Origin: Alviniconcha marisindica
Lineage: Eukaryota; Mollusca; Gastropoda; Provannidae
Length of the DNA: 64,000 bases
Direction of reading: 5' to 3'
NCBI GenBank assembly: GCA_018857735.1
Contig: JABMCL010003002.1
Span: 196,001-260,000 of the forward strand
A model generated the notes under the pieces. That model was given only the letters and a program-made list of their open reading frames with translations. It had not been told where the DNA came from and did not search any database. This document shows, in pieces, positions 26,668 to 38,188 of this stretch (the stretch's first letter is position 1; each line of letters opens with the position of its first letter). Made by a program: the position numbers and the translations under genes.

Positions 26668-28285
26668 TTATACGGTTGTGTTAAGGTGCTCACGGAGGTT
26701 TTTCTTGAAGGAGCTGAGTGAGTGACATGATCTGAGGTGCACTGGAAGACTATTCCAAAACAGGGCACCAGAAAAGGCCATGCTTGTTTTGAATAAATCT
26801 ATTCTTGGCTTTGGTAACTGAAGGTAGTTGTTTCTGGAGCTAGAGTGGGGAGCTTTGTACAAGCTAGATATGTACACAGGCGCATTGTTGGTAAGTGCCC
26901 TATACATAAAAACACCCTTGTTGTAGTCCAGTTGTTTGTGAAGGTTCAATATTCCTATCTTATTCAGTTTCTGGTCAGTGGTTAGATTTTTATCTGGAAG
27001 GATTAGCTTTCCGGATCTTCTTAGTAGAGAATTTAATCGTTTTTTGAGAGCATCACTACAACCGCCCCACACTACGGATGCGTAGTCAATGTGGGATTTA
27101 ACGTGGGCATTGAAGAAAAGCTTTAACAGTATCAATGTCAACAATGTACTTTAGCTTAGATAGAAGGAAGACACGCTTAGAGAGTGTTTTGCACAGTGTG
27201 TCAGTATGTGTATCCCACCGAAGTTTGTTGTCTATAATTATTCATAAAAGTCGGTGTTCTGCCACTTGTTCAACTTTCACTCCATGTAGTAACAGATCAA
27301 GCGATAAAGGTAACAGCTGATGCTTCTGCCTTGTAGCGATTGTCATAGAGTGGGTTTTCTTTGGATTGATGACCATAGAATTATTGTCGCACCAACATGA
27401 GACCTGGTCTAAGCTTTCCTGTAAGGTGTGTTCTACCTGCATAATATCTTTTCGGATGTGTGGAGTGTTGTGTCGTCTGCTAACATGTCGCAAGCAACAG
27501 AAATATTCATTACATGCAATGGTAGGTCATTGATAAAAATACTGAACAGAATAGGCCCTAGGACAGATCCTTGTGGTACCCAAACTTTACAGAGCCTTCA
27601 GAAGAATATGAGCCATGGAGGAAAACACTTTGCGTTCTGCCTTCAAGATACGATTTGAAAAACGGTAGAGAACTTGAATTCTGAAGGTAGCATCCAAGCT
27701 TGTACATCATGATATTGTGATCCACAAGGTCAAAGGCCTTTTCAGGTCTAGGAACATCACGCCAGACACCTCAGATTTGTTCATCGCTGTCAGCCAAGAA
27801 TGTGTAAACCGTACTAATGCGGTACTGCAAGAGTGTTTACATCGAAAACCAGACTGGAAGGGGTGAATGAGTAGGTGTTTTTCCAAATAATCATTTAACT
27901 GCACAGCACATGCTTTCGAGGAGTTTGGACAGGACAGATAACAGTGATATTGGTCTGTAGTCAGTCAAATTTGTCTGTCGCGAGTTTTTGACAATGGGAT
28001 CACTTTTGCTTTCTTAAACTCAGATGGATAATGGTTTTTCTCGATGCATAGATTAAAAATGTAAGTAAGTGAGTCTATTATGTAAGGCATGACAATTTAA
28101 GTAAGTGGTTACTAATGCCATCGGGTCCAGATGACTTTGTTATCCAGTTTGGATTTATATTTACCGAGTTCTGGAATGGAAATATATGGGATGACAAATG
28201 GCTCCTGCCCTCGTGTTTTTCGCTCGCAAAATTCATGTAGAATATCTGAGCATTCAAGGCCTCATTTAAATACATATGCAGCATG
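26668..28285 (-). pseudogene. Decayed non-LTR retrotransposon reverse transcriptase
   Basis: Read from 28285 leftwards on the minus strand the frames give, in order, SSGPDGISNHLLK, EKNHYPSEFKKAKVIPL, QSGFRCKHSCSTALV, SGVMFLDLK, VPQGSVLGPILFSIFINDLP, LADDTTLHT, WCDNNSMVINPKKTHSM, then SHIDYASVVWGG and FWNSLPVHLRSCHSLSSFKK before a stop at 26668. This is the normal order of fingers, palm and C-terminal part of a LINE reverse transcriptase, and LADDTT is the catalytic YxDD-equivalent box. Several frameshifts and stops separate the blocks (for example between LADDTT and its surroundings, and after FLDLK), so the copy is dead. It belongs to the CR1/jockey-like radiation by motif, exact clade unclear. 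The endonuclease half is not seen. Confidence 0.88.
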
Positions 28286-28347
28286 CATGAACAAATATAT
28301 ATGTGAGCGTGAGAATAAATATGGAGAATAAAAACGTCCAGAGAGAG

Positions 28348-28432
<85 letters not shown>

Positions 28433-28587
28433 GGATTGTAGTTTAGGTTCTGTCAAACCTGTTTAATCAGTAGCCCTTGCTCAGCTGCTGATGAGTAATA
28501 AAATTACAAGGCCTCATTTAAATACATATGCAGCATGCATGAACGAATATATATGTGAGCGTGAGAATAAATATGGAGAATAAAAAC

Positions 28588-28653
<66 letters not shown>

Positions 28654-28690
28654 AAAACGTCCAGAGAGAGAGGGAGAGAGAGGGGTGGGG
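28254..28690. repeat. Duplicated segment with (GA)n tracts and a CT-tail remnant
   Basis: About 85 bp starting AAGGCCTCATTTAAATACAT occurs at 28254-28340 and again at 28506-28592, each ending in ATAAAAACG and then (GA)n; a third end of the same kind lies at 28651. Between them 28422-28503 matches the CT-tailed retroelement end (GGATTGTAGTTTAGGTTCTG, AGTAGCCCTTGCTCAGC). Confidence 0.8.
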
Positions 28691-29220
28691 TGGGGTTGGG
28701 GGGTAACATTTCCTGGGCTTAAAACTACCTGTGCGTATTTTTTGTGCATTACACGTGCATTGTAATAATATCCATAGGAAACGTTTCTTTGTCGGTAAAC
28801 GTACATGTGTCCAACTCATATCTATATATATATATAAAGTAATTTATGAATGAGCTTTGAACGACTACATCGCGAACACGGTTTTTGGCGTTTCTTGTGA
28901 TCACGAGTATAGAAACAGTCTTCGCAGCAGTCAGCTTTACGGAGTCTCTCGAAAAGAACTATCCCACAAGCATTATGATGGTGATGATGGTTATGCTAAC
29001 TGTTGTAACTTACATTACTGACAGGAGTAAGCCAATACGGAGCAGAAATTGTCGTGGTAGCAGCATTTGTGGAGGTGCAGTAGTAGTAACAAGCAGCAGC
29101 AACAACAACATATACACTACTATAGCCCTTATACACTATTATAGCCCTTATACACTACTATAGCCCTTATGCACTACATCTGCTAGCAATAAAGGCGAGC
29201 TGATGTTCTCAAACTATCAG
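28691..29220. other. Unique-looking sequence, no gene seen
   Basis: A threefold 18-bp repeat ATACACTACTATAGCCCT lies at about 29111-29170. No gene is supported. Confidence 0.4.
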
Positions 29221-29424
29221 AGTTCAGGAGCCGTGTGAAGGTCGAGGTGGCCGTCCTGGGCTCCCCCCCGTCCTAATGAGCCGACGGTTTCTGCGGACGT
29301 AAAGCAACACTGAACCATGCTTAAGCATTGGTCACAGTTTGTCTCTAATATGACAACCGACATCCTGAGGACATGAAGCTCTACATCATCCATCATCATC
29401 ATCATCATCAACTGAAACTATCAG
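29211..29424 (+). mobile_element. SINE-A copy with 10-bp target duplication
   Basis: The element (29221-29414) opens AGTTCAGGAGCCGTGTGAAG and ends in ATCATCATCATCATCAACTG. It is flanked by AAACTATCAG at 29211-29220 and 29415-29424. The flanking duplication and (CAT)n-like tail indicate retroposition of a family of about 180-190 bp. No clear RNA polymerase III A and B boxes are seen in it. Confidence 0.85.
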
Positions 29425-30358
29425 ACGGTGAGGGTTTTGCTGTCTAGCCGAAACGCGACCACATGGCGTCTGCCAGGACCAGGAAAGCTCATCGGTAAAC
29501 GTCTGATGATTTAACACGCTACTCGGCTGTGGCAACCAACGGTATTGTGACGCCACAATGATGGCAGGGAATAGCGGATTAGAATATGGAGCCAAATATG
29601 AATCAACGGCCGCCGTGGTAAACAAGACAACGGGTCCGCGCAGGATGGATCAATGACGGCGAACAATCGTCACGAGGAAGTCCCGGTTGTTTCATTAGTA
29701 GTACATTCAGTGCACGTACATTATTGTGCGATACTCCTGTGTATGCCATGGCCTTCTTTGTCATTTTACCTCGGTATAATCTGGTGTTGTATATATAACA
29801 ATTTATATCAATGTGATAGAATAAAACACACCTAAAGCGTAAAACAAAACAACAACAAAACAACAACAACAACAACAAACAAAAACGAACAAGCAGCCAC
29901 CAATCATCAACAACGATAACAACAATAACAACAACAACAACAAAAAACCAAAAAACTATAAAAAATGCAACAATAATAACAACAAAACACGTCACGAGGG
30001 TGTGACTCGAAGCGAGTCCATCTGTAATCCTATTATGTCCAGTTCTTTAACTCTACAGTGAGACTGACCATAAGCACGAGAGGGCAACGATTCGTTCGTC
30101 TCACACACCTAGTACAGCGGTAGCCTTTAGCAGTCATTTGGTCCACTAGGCGAACACCGCCCGTTAGCCGCCTTCAATAAGCGTCATCATTTGGGGCAGT
30201 TTTGTTGTAAGAACTGAAATGTCCTGTGAAATTACCTGGAACACAAGGTTGTCTTCAACGAACTATCGTAAGGCTGTTAATAGCTTGTGCACGTTTTCAC
30301 TGAGCACAGTTACTCATCACTTATAGATACTCTCAGCCTGAGAAAAACTACACGAGGA
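29425..30358. other. Unique-looking sequence, no gene seen
   Basis: Contains (CAA)n-rich stretches at 29840-29990. A 130-codon minus-strand frame over them is low-complexity. No gene is supported. Confidence 0.4.
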
Positions 30359-30500
30359 TGTACCTCTGGTGGAGTTTATGTACCTTGCATTTACACGCAT
30401 GCCAGGTGAGAGTTAGCGTAGGCAACTCAGGTCTTTGTTGTTGTTGTTGTACTTGTGTTACGTATTTTGAGCACTAATTAACTCCCTTGTGTGTTGATTC
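30359..30500 (+). repeat. MITE-like repeat, third copy
   Basis: Matches 17005-17171 internally (TACCTCTGGTGGAGTTTATG, ACGCATGCCAGGTGAGAGTT, GACTCAGG-like) and ends TTAACTCCCTTGTGTGTTGA. The left inverted end is absent, as in the 16779 copy. Confidence 0.75.
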
Positions 30501-30597
30501 TCAGTCTGAGAGTTTTGTCCTATGTTCTTATTCCCCCCGCTTTCATTTTCTGTAAGTTCACGATGGGACTGCGGCTTTCTCTTCTCTTTGGCTTTGC

Positions 30598-31055
30598 GGG
30601 GATAGCTCAGTGGTTAGAGCACCGGACTCGTGACTGAAAGGTCGTGGGTTCGAATCCCTGCAGGAGCGGCGGGGGAATTTTCTTCTCCAGGGTCAGCTTT
30701 CTGTGCTGACTCTTATTTCGGTATCCGTTCCACCCCCGTAAGTAGCACGTAAAAGATCCCGGTCATTCTGCCAAAAGTGAAGGTGGCAGGTTACAGCTAA
30801 ACACGCATAAACCTTACGTATGTGGCTTTGCATGAAGTGACACGGTGTATGGTTGTATGGTGTACACAGAACTTGCGCCGAGACGGCTGCAGTTTCATGT
30901 GGCACCAGCATTGCCAGCGTCGTAAGTACACCACTTCGGTGGATATTCAAAAACACGCTATATAAAGCTACTCACTCATGTAGCACCACATGCGAGCGCA
31001 GTGAGTCTGCTCAAGAGAGCGGAGAATAGCACTATATAAGCGATCATCAATAAAA
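30598..31055 (+). mobile_element. SINE-C, near full length with tRNA-like head
   Basis: The head GGGGATAGCTCAGTGGTTAG (30598) contains a good A box and GGTTCGAATCC (30647-30657) is a perfect B box, so it derives from a tRNA-type RNA polymerase III gene. The body has CACGTAAAAGATCCCGGTCA and GTGGATATTCAAAAACACGC. The 3' part CGCAGTGAGTCTGCTC ending AGCACTATATAAGCGATCAT-CAATAAAAC recurs at 56805-56995 and 62484-62560. About 460 bp long. The anticodon stem is poorly paired, so it is not a functional tRNA gene. Confidence 0.85.
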
Positions 31056-31059
31056 CATT

Positions 31060-31405
31060 TTTTTAGTTCGGTCCATAAGCTGCCCTTATGAAAGTGCCTG
31101 CCTTGTGCGGAAACTTTCCACTTTGTCCTCTTGTTGGCGAGTTCAGTCAGCTTTAATGACATTGATCTTCATCATCAGTCAGTTCGCCTTTGTCACTGTC
31201 CAATCACCCCGGTTATTAGCAGCGCGGTTGACAAGACTAACCATAGTCTCAAGGCTTTTAATGCCAGTTACACAGATCTTCAGCATTTCTTGTTCCAGCT
31301 CCGTCTCTGGTCGATCCACGACCACCATTGGCACTCGCGTCGCCACGTCTGGCTGCCGTTGTTCAGTCACACAACGTGACGCAAATGTACATACACCAAC
31401 TGTGA
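31060..31405 (-). CDS. Possible terminal exon of unknown gene
   Basis: On the minus strand a frame of about 63 codons or more from 31370 to a TGA at 31179 has a protein-like composition: EQRQPDVATRV, then ETELEQEMLKICVTGIKSLE and VSLVNRAANNRGDWTV. It is preceded by a possible acceptor (CGGCAG). There is no repeat here and no domain I recognise. SINE-C follows about 120 bp downstream on that strand. It could be a chance frame; no partner exon was found. Confidence 0.25.
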
Positions 31406-31619
31406 ATCAGTCGAAGGGTAACCGACATTGGCACGATTGCAGTACACGAGGATTTAACGAGAGTGAGCTGCCTCAGTACTGTCTCGCAATTTCTGGCTTG
31501 CAGTTTAAAGCGCTAAAAAGAGCCTCCTGCTTCAGTGTTGTCTCGTCTCGAAATATCGGGCTTAAAAGAAAGCGAGTTGCTTGAGCGCTTTACAAAGGAC
31601 GTAATGGGAGCAGGGGGAC

Positions 31620-31708
31620 GGGTTGGGGGTAGGGGGGGGGGAGGGGGGGGGGGGGGGGGGTGGGGTGGTGGGCGGGGGGGGGGGGGTTGTTGTTGTTGTT
31701 GTTGTAAT
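31620..31708. repeat. Poly-G cluster and (TTG)n
   Basis: G-runs separated by single T, A or C, ending in TTGTTGTTGTTGTTG. Confidence 0.92.
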
Positions 31709-32595
31709 GTACCATTTTCAAAATCAAACAAGGCATTCGTATAGATAGGTACACACTGTGTACCAACTCACTGAAGAAAACGCACTCGCACAAGCACACA
31801 CAACACACATACTTATACATCAAATCAAACAGAGCTGAGCTAGTCAGAGACATACGGGCTGAAGAGCTGTTTTCAGAGCGGACATGAAAGTATTGATTGT
31901 TGTGGAAATTCAAGTGTGTGGTGACAACGAGCGTTGAGGCTTCAAATAAAGGGAGTTGCTCTGGCTTTGTCACTCTCGAAATTTGAGGCCATAAAAGTAT
32001 AAGTATTTTCCCGTAAACTCTACAGAAAGTGAGTTGCTTCAATATTGTCTCGTAATTTGAGGTTTAAAGAAAGCGATTTTGCTTCAGTTCAGTTGTGGCG
32101 TAATTTCAGGCTTTAAAGAAATCGGGTTGATATCGTTTTGTCTCGTACAGATAATTTCGGGTTGAAAAGAAAGCGAGTTGCTTTAGTTTTGTCTGGTAAC
32201 TGTGGTGTCTCTTCGATTCACTAGTTTCGTTTCAAAGTTAAGCGTGAAGTACTACTCATTTCAGTGCTTCTCAATAGGCCTATGACAAATACCGTCTGTG
32301 TTCTCATATTGCAACCGCGTTCTTCAGCAGAATATAAATATTTTGAACAAAACCCAGAAAACCGAAAGAATTTGCTAGTGGAAAAGATTTTCAAAAACGT
32401 GGGTCACTCGTCCCTGCATATGCTCTGTCACTAGTTGTAGGCCTACTTTACACTTGGTCGTTTTTACATTTCTGATGTGACTGAGCCAAAATCAGTCATC
32501 GAGAAAGAGAAAAACTAGAGAAATAAAAGTCGGATCTAAATGGGTGGAAAAGGAAAAAGGAGCGGAAAAAAGAACACACCCCACAACAAGAAAAG
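31709..32595. other. Diverged tandem segments, no gene seen
   Basis: Several loosely similar 70-90 bp segments between 31440 and 32200 share the pattern GAGTTGCTT-CAGT-TTGTCTCGTA-ATTT-GGGCTTAAAGAAAG, suggesting an old, diverged tandem array. No gene is supported. Confidence 0.45.
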
Positions 32596-32599
<4 letters not shown>

Positions 32600-32679
<80 letters not shown>

Positions 32680-32820
32680 GAAGAAAAAAAGAGAAGAAGA
32701 ACCAGACTGAAACAGAGAAGAGGGAGAGGAAACAAAGAAAGAAAAGGTCAATAAAAGAAACAGATGGGGGGGGGGGGGGGGGGGGGGGAAGAGAAAGAAA
32801 GAAAGAAAGAAAGAAAGTAC
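32600..32820. repeat. (GA)n, poly-G and (GAAA)n
   Basis: (GA)n at 32600-32676, a G-run at 32766-32788 and GAAA repeats to 32816. Confidence 0.95.
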
Positions 32821-33348
32821 ACCTCACCAGACGAAAAATTCAAGAAAAGAACTTGTTGAACTGTGACTGTCACGTATATTTGTCAGAAATGAAAACTCGT
32901 CTGTTTCAGTCAACGACTGTCCCGCTAGCAACTTCAAGTTTCTCTCTGTCTCACTTACCTCCACTAATGCAGACCGCTTCGTCTGCTGCAGCGCTGGGTT
33001 TGTTTCAGACAGCGACGAAAAAACAAACACTGAGACACGAGGCCGGACGCCGAGCAAACAGAATGATTTCAAGCGTCATAACAGTCCCAAAACACGCTCT
33101 CTAAACAGCGTTGCTCGACTAATAGCAACCGGATCGACCTGTCAGTCTGCGAAGCCGCTCTGCTACCCGACCCTGTCGTCTGCTATTCCCCAGCTTCGTG
33201 TCGTCTGCAATTGTTCAGGCCGTTGAGGCGGAACTCTTTCAAACTTCAATGGATTATGCGCCCTTGACTTGTCCGGGCAGGAACGGGATCATAGGCGCAC
33301 GAATCACAAATAAAAATGATAAAGTTCGTTTCCAGAGCGGAGGGGAAC
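32821..33348. other. Unique-looking sequence, no gene seen
   Basis: An 82-codon minus-strand frame (32824-33072) has no domain I recognise. No gene is supported. Confidence 0.4.
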
Positions 33349-33775
33349 TATAAATATATATATACCTAACGCTAAACTGTCATGGTTCAGGAGCTGTGTG
33401 AGAGTCGAGGTGGACGTCCTGGACTGTCCGTCCTAACGAGCCTTCTGGTTTCCGTGGACGTAAAGATTTATTGAACCGTCAGTGCTTCGGCATTGGTCAC
33501 AACTTGTCCCTAATATGTCAACTGACATCTGAGGACATAAAGCATCACTTCATCATCATCATCGCTAAACTGTCGCCACCAGAATGACTCCTGAGTTAAG
33601 CTGGGTAGCAGTGTGGGTCATTTCAATGTTTCATTAGTAGCAACACGGTGTAGTCAATGAACGACAACTGCGGACTGACTTTTTGAAGAGAAAGGGAACC
33701 GAAGTGGAATCGAACTAACATCTGCATGCTTACCTGTCGTACAGATGTCCGCCAGGCCAACATCAGCTCACGTGA
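33349..33775 (-). mobile_element. SINE-B copy interrupted by SINE-A
   Basis: 33349-33381 plus 33563-33775 match the minus-strand SINE-B at 62112-62430 (TATATACCTAACGCTAAACT, CACCAGAATGACT, TTTCAATGTTTCATTA, GAAGAGAAAGGGAACCGAAG). The tRNA-like head is diverged near 33750. Confidence 0.75.
33370..33574 (+). mobile_element. SINE-A nested in SINE-B, 12-bp target duplication
   Basis: The inserted copy (33382-33562) begins ATGGTTCAGGAGCTGTGTGA and ends CTTCATCATCATCAT. It is flanked by perfect copies of CGCTAAACTGTC at 33370-33381 and 33563-33574. The target sequence is part of SINE-B, so SINE-A moved after SINE-B. Confidence 0.9.
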
Positions 33776-34355
33776 AATTTGACTCCTGCTGAGACTGCTT
33801 ATACTCAGTGAAATTTTGTAGCCCGGCTATGTCGCACCACTTTCGAACACATACGTCTTGTTTGTTTGTTTGACACGCCATTTTACCTCAAAGACAACAT
33901 GGTAGGACGAAAAGATAGCTCTGTGTCTGTGTCTGTCATAGTATGTATAACAGACAAATCAATTAGTCTAAATGTAGGCCCGATCTGGTATTGTTTATTT
34001 GTATGTTTCTTTTAAATGACGGGGGCAGGGGGAGGGGGAGGGGGAGGGGGTGGGGGGGGGGGAGGCGGGGGGGGGGCACTGAACAACAACAACCCCCCCA
34101 AAACAACAACAAAAACAAAACAAAAACACACGAAAAAACAAAACAACAGCAACAACCCTACAGCGTGCCGGCTTCAAACCAACGCACACTGCATAATAAA
34201 CGATTTCAGGTGTGTGTGTGTGTGTGGGGAGGAGGGGGGGGGGGGGGGGGGGGAGGCTTTCTTTCTTTTTTAATTTTCAGTCCGTGATCCATCCATTCCC
34301 AAAAGTCAGCAATTGTAGCTATTCAACACGTTTGTGCAACATCAGTTGTAGTGAT
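33776..34355. other. Poly-G runs and A-rich sequence, no gene seen
   Basis: GGGGGA repeats and G-runs at 34021-34076, (CAA/CAAAA)n to 34145, and a second G-run at 34228-34252. Open frames here are low-complexity. Confidence 0.5.
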
Positions 34356-34359
34356 TCAA

Positions 34360-34375
34360 CATACACACACACACA

Positions 34376-34434
<59 letters not shown>
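34360..34434. repeat. (CA)n microsatellite
   Basis: About 70 bp of CA with one CTCA interruption. Confidence 0.95.
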
Positions 34435-35643
<1,209 letters not shown>

Positions 35644-35671
35644 TCAGTGACAGAATGTCAGTGTCAGTGTC

Positions 35672-35915
35672 ACGTAAAGTTGTGGTTTGTGGACACGGTC
35701 TTGTGACTTTGTCCCACACAATTAATGAAACATTAAAATAGCTCTCATCGCTGCCCATCTTAATGCAGGTCGTCCTTGTGGTGACAGTGTAGCGATAGGT
35801 ATATACTCTCCCCCTTCCCCCACCTCCATACCCCCTTCCCCCCATTCGGCTCCCCGTCCCTAATAAGCCTTATGGTTTCTGTGGACGTTAAACACCATGT
35901 TTACTTACTTACTGT
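35672..35915 (+). mobile_element. SINE-B fragment, head replaced by (TG)n
   Basis: Matches the body and 3' end of SINE-B: CACAATTAATGAAACATTAA, TCATCGCTGCCCATCTTAAT, GTGTAGCGATAGGTATATAC, CCCTAATAAGCCTTATGGTT and GTGGACGTTAAACACCATGT with a TTACTTACT tail. The tRNA-like head is missing; the (TG)n tract lies where it would be. Confidence 0.8.
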
Positions 35916-37885
35916 TACTTCTTTGAGCTGCTTTTATTATGATCCACAAGATCACACAGACTTATTAGCGAGCACAGAGCACACATCTAGACTAGAGGCT
36001 AGCTGCACACGCCGGACTGCTGACGCGGAAGTCCAGTGGGATGGGGGTGAACAGGGCCCGGCCCTAAGCATAACCAAAATTTCAAGTCATACTACAACAT
36101 AATTATCCCTTCTCAAAAGAACCACCGGGAGTTGGGAGTGGGGGTCAGGGGGGTTGGGATGGGGTGGGTGGGGTGGTGGGCCGGGGTTCCGACAGGCACA
36201 GACTACCGGCAGGTAACACTCTATGGTAAGGGAGGCCACACTTGCAGAAGAAGCTAAAGTATGCATCATAGATTGTCTCCCGTGAAATGAAAGCCCGAAC
36301 GAAAAGTAAAAAGGCAAGACTAAATAAAGTCAAATTGCAGGAGGAAAACTGACAAACCAAACCAAGGAACAAAAAAACAACAAAAACAAAACAAAAACAA
36401 AAACAAAAAAAAACCCCACCCCAAAACAAAAACAATCAAATAAATAAACAAAAATGCAAGAAAATTTATAACAACGTGATTGAAGTTACTGAAAACCCCC
36501 GCCACACAAACAAAATAAAAGAACCTGGCAACACCGCGGTAAGACTGACCGGGTCTTGCGGAAAACTGAGGCACGGTGCCGGAAAGCGAGGGTTGGAGTG
36601 TGTCCTTGTTTGTACCGGCGATGTGCGGCCACCGGGGAGAGGCAGTCCCCACTGGAAGAAAACGGTTTTGGACATTCATTTATTAGTAGTGACTCGACTC
36701 AGTCCAAGGGTGAGGAGGTGAGGTCAACTCTTGAATCAAGTCAGTATCAGTCACGCACTAACGCCGGCACAGACCACCGTTTTAGCGGAGTGAAAATCCG
36801 CTTATACCACCAAAGACTATGATGTGACAGAGCTGGGGTACCGTATATGCAGCGTTCCTACATGCACGCATAGACACACACAAACACGCACATTCGATCA
36901 CCACCACCACCACACTTGACCATCACGTATCCGTATTCGCCCACCACCACCTGCAACCAACCAAAATTTATATAAAAACAAAAACAAACATAAGTAGGAT
37001 AATCGTTATTTTTCCAGTTTGGGAAAAACACCACTTTGGGCAAGAACCAAGTTGTAAGTATTTTTTTGTTTTATTGCGATCCTTCTTTTGTACATTGCGT
37101 TCCGTTCCCAAATTTTAGATACACTCGTTAATTTCTAAACATCCTGTGCATTGAGCGGCTACTGCACGAATTTTTGGAGAGGAGCTGATACGAAGAAGGC
37201 AAGCTGACATTATATTAGAAACAAGTAGTTTATTTGAAAAGAACTTATTTCTTCTTCACAGAGTTTTATCAATCCTCACTATCCGTGTATTCCACAGGTG
37301 GTAAGTACGGTTGGCGAAGAGCGTGGGCTGATGTGTTTGAAATAAAAGTAAAAGTTCCTGATGGACTTGGAGAAGTGAAAACCAGATTACCGAACACGGT
37401 GAAAGACACATAAATTGCGATCGAGATGAAATGGCTTGCGCGCCGGAACAGTTCGATAGAATCGTTTCAAAATATCGGTCATGATGAACCCACTGCTAGT
37501 GCTACTACTAGTACTGTAGTAGTAGTACCAGCCGTGACTGGTGACATGTTGATCTGCCTAATGCAACGGCATCACTTTGGTCGAATGACCATAACTTTCT
37601 GAACTAAAAACAAGTCCCATGATCATGTTAATTGTTATTGTGATTAGTTTCACATGAACTGAAACTATGAAAATGGCGGTCGTTGAGTAAGTTTGATGGA
37701 ATGCTGACACAGTGGCAGTGCGCATGGGATCATGCCCCAGTTCTGAAACTAAAACTAAAAGTTAGGGCTAACTGTAAATCTATTTTTGTTTTTGTTTTTT
37801 GTGTTTCCTTTGTTGCTTTTTCATACTTTTTTCGCTTTCTCTTTTCTCTCGCTCCTAGTTAGTGCGAAGAATGTTTTAGCGGAGT
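35916..37885. other. Unique-looking sequence, no gene seen
   Basis: Includes an A-rich stretch (36365-36450) and GT-rich purine runs (36125-36180). Frames of up to 119 codons on the minus strand are Phe/Val rich over the A-run. Nothing is supported as a gene. Confidence 0.4.
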
Positions 37886-37982
37886 GCCTCTTCCTTCAAA
37901 GGCCAACTCAAGACATTTCTCTTCTCAGAATATTTCAGTTAAACCACATTGTCCTTCACTCCCATCAGTCTGTACAGCGTGG

Positions 37983-38020
<38 letters not shown>
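37886..38020 (+). mobile_element. LINE 3' end fragment with (TG)n
   Basis: The frame SSFKGQLKTFLFSEYFS then stop (TAA at 37940-37942) matches the C terminus of the LINE at 15938 (SSFKAKLKTFLFSQYF). A (TG)n tract (37984-38019) follows about 40 bp later, as in that copy. Only the last 20 codons or so remain. Confidence 0.75.
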
Positions 38021-38065
38021 ATCTTTTGCATAATTATGCTTGAACACTTGTCGATATATAGAGAG

Positions 38066-38127
38066 TTTCGGGCTGACGTCACGCTATCACGCAATGCACC
38101 TGTCGGCCATTTTGGAAGTCATGATGG
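38066..38127 (+). promoter_or_regulatory. CRE plus ETS/YY1-like motifs at transposon left end
   Basis: TGACGTCA (about 38073-38080) is a perfect cAMP-response element palindrome. GGCCATTTTGGAAGT carries a YY1-like GCCAT and an ETS-like GGAAGT. The position just upstream of the THAP exon suggests a transposase promoter. Motif reading only. Confidence 0.35.
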
Positions 38128-38188
38128 TAAAGAGTCACACTCGCCGACTCAGATCAGCGAGCCCAAGCCAGATCAGCGAAAGTTAAAG

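Noticed and set aside
30598..30670. Functional tRNA gene
   Set aside because: A and B boxes are good but the anticodon stem does not pair well and the sequence continues as a SINE body with relatives elsewhere.
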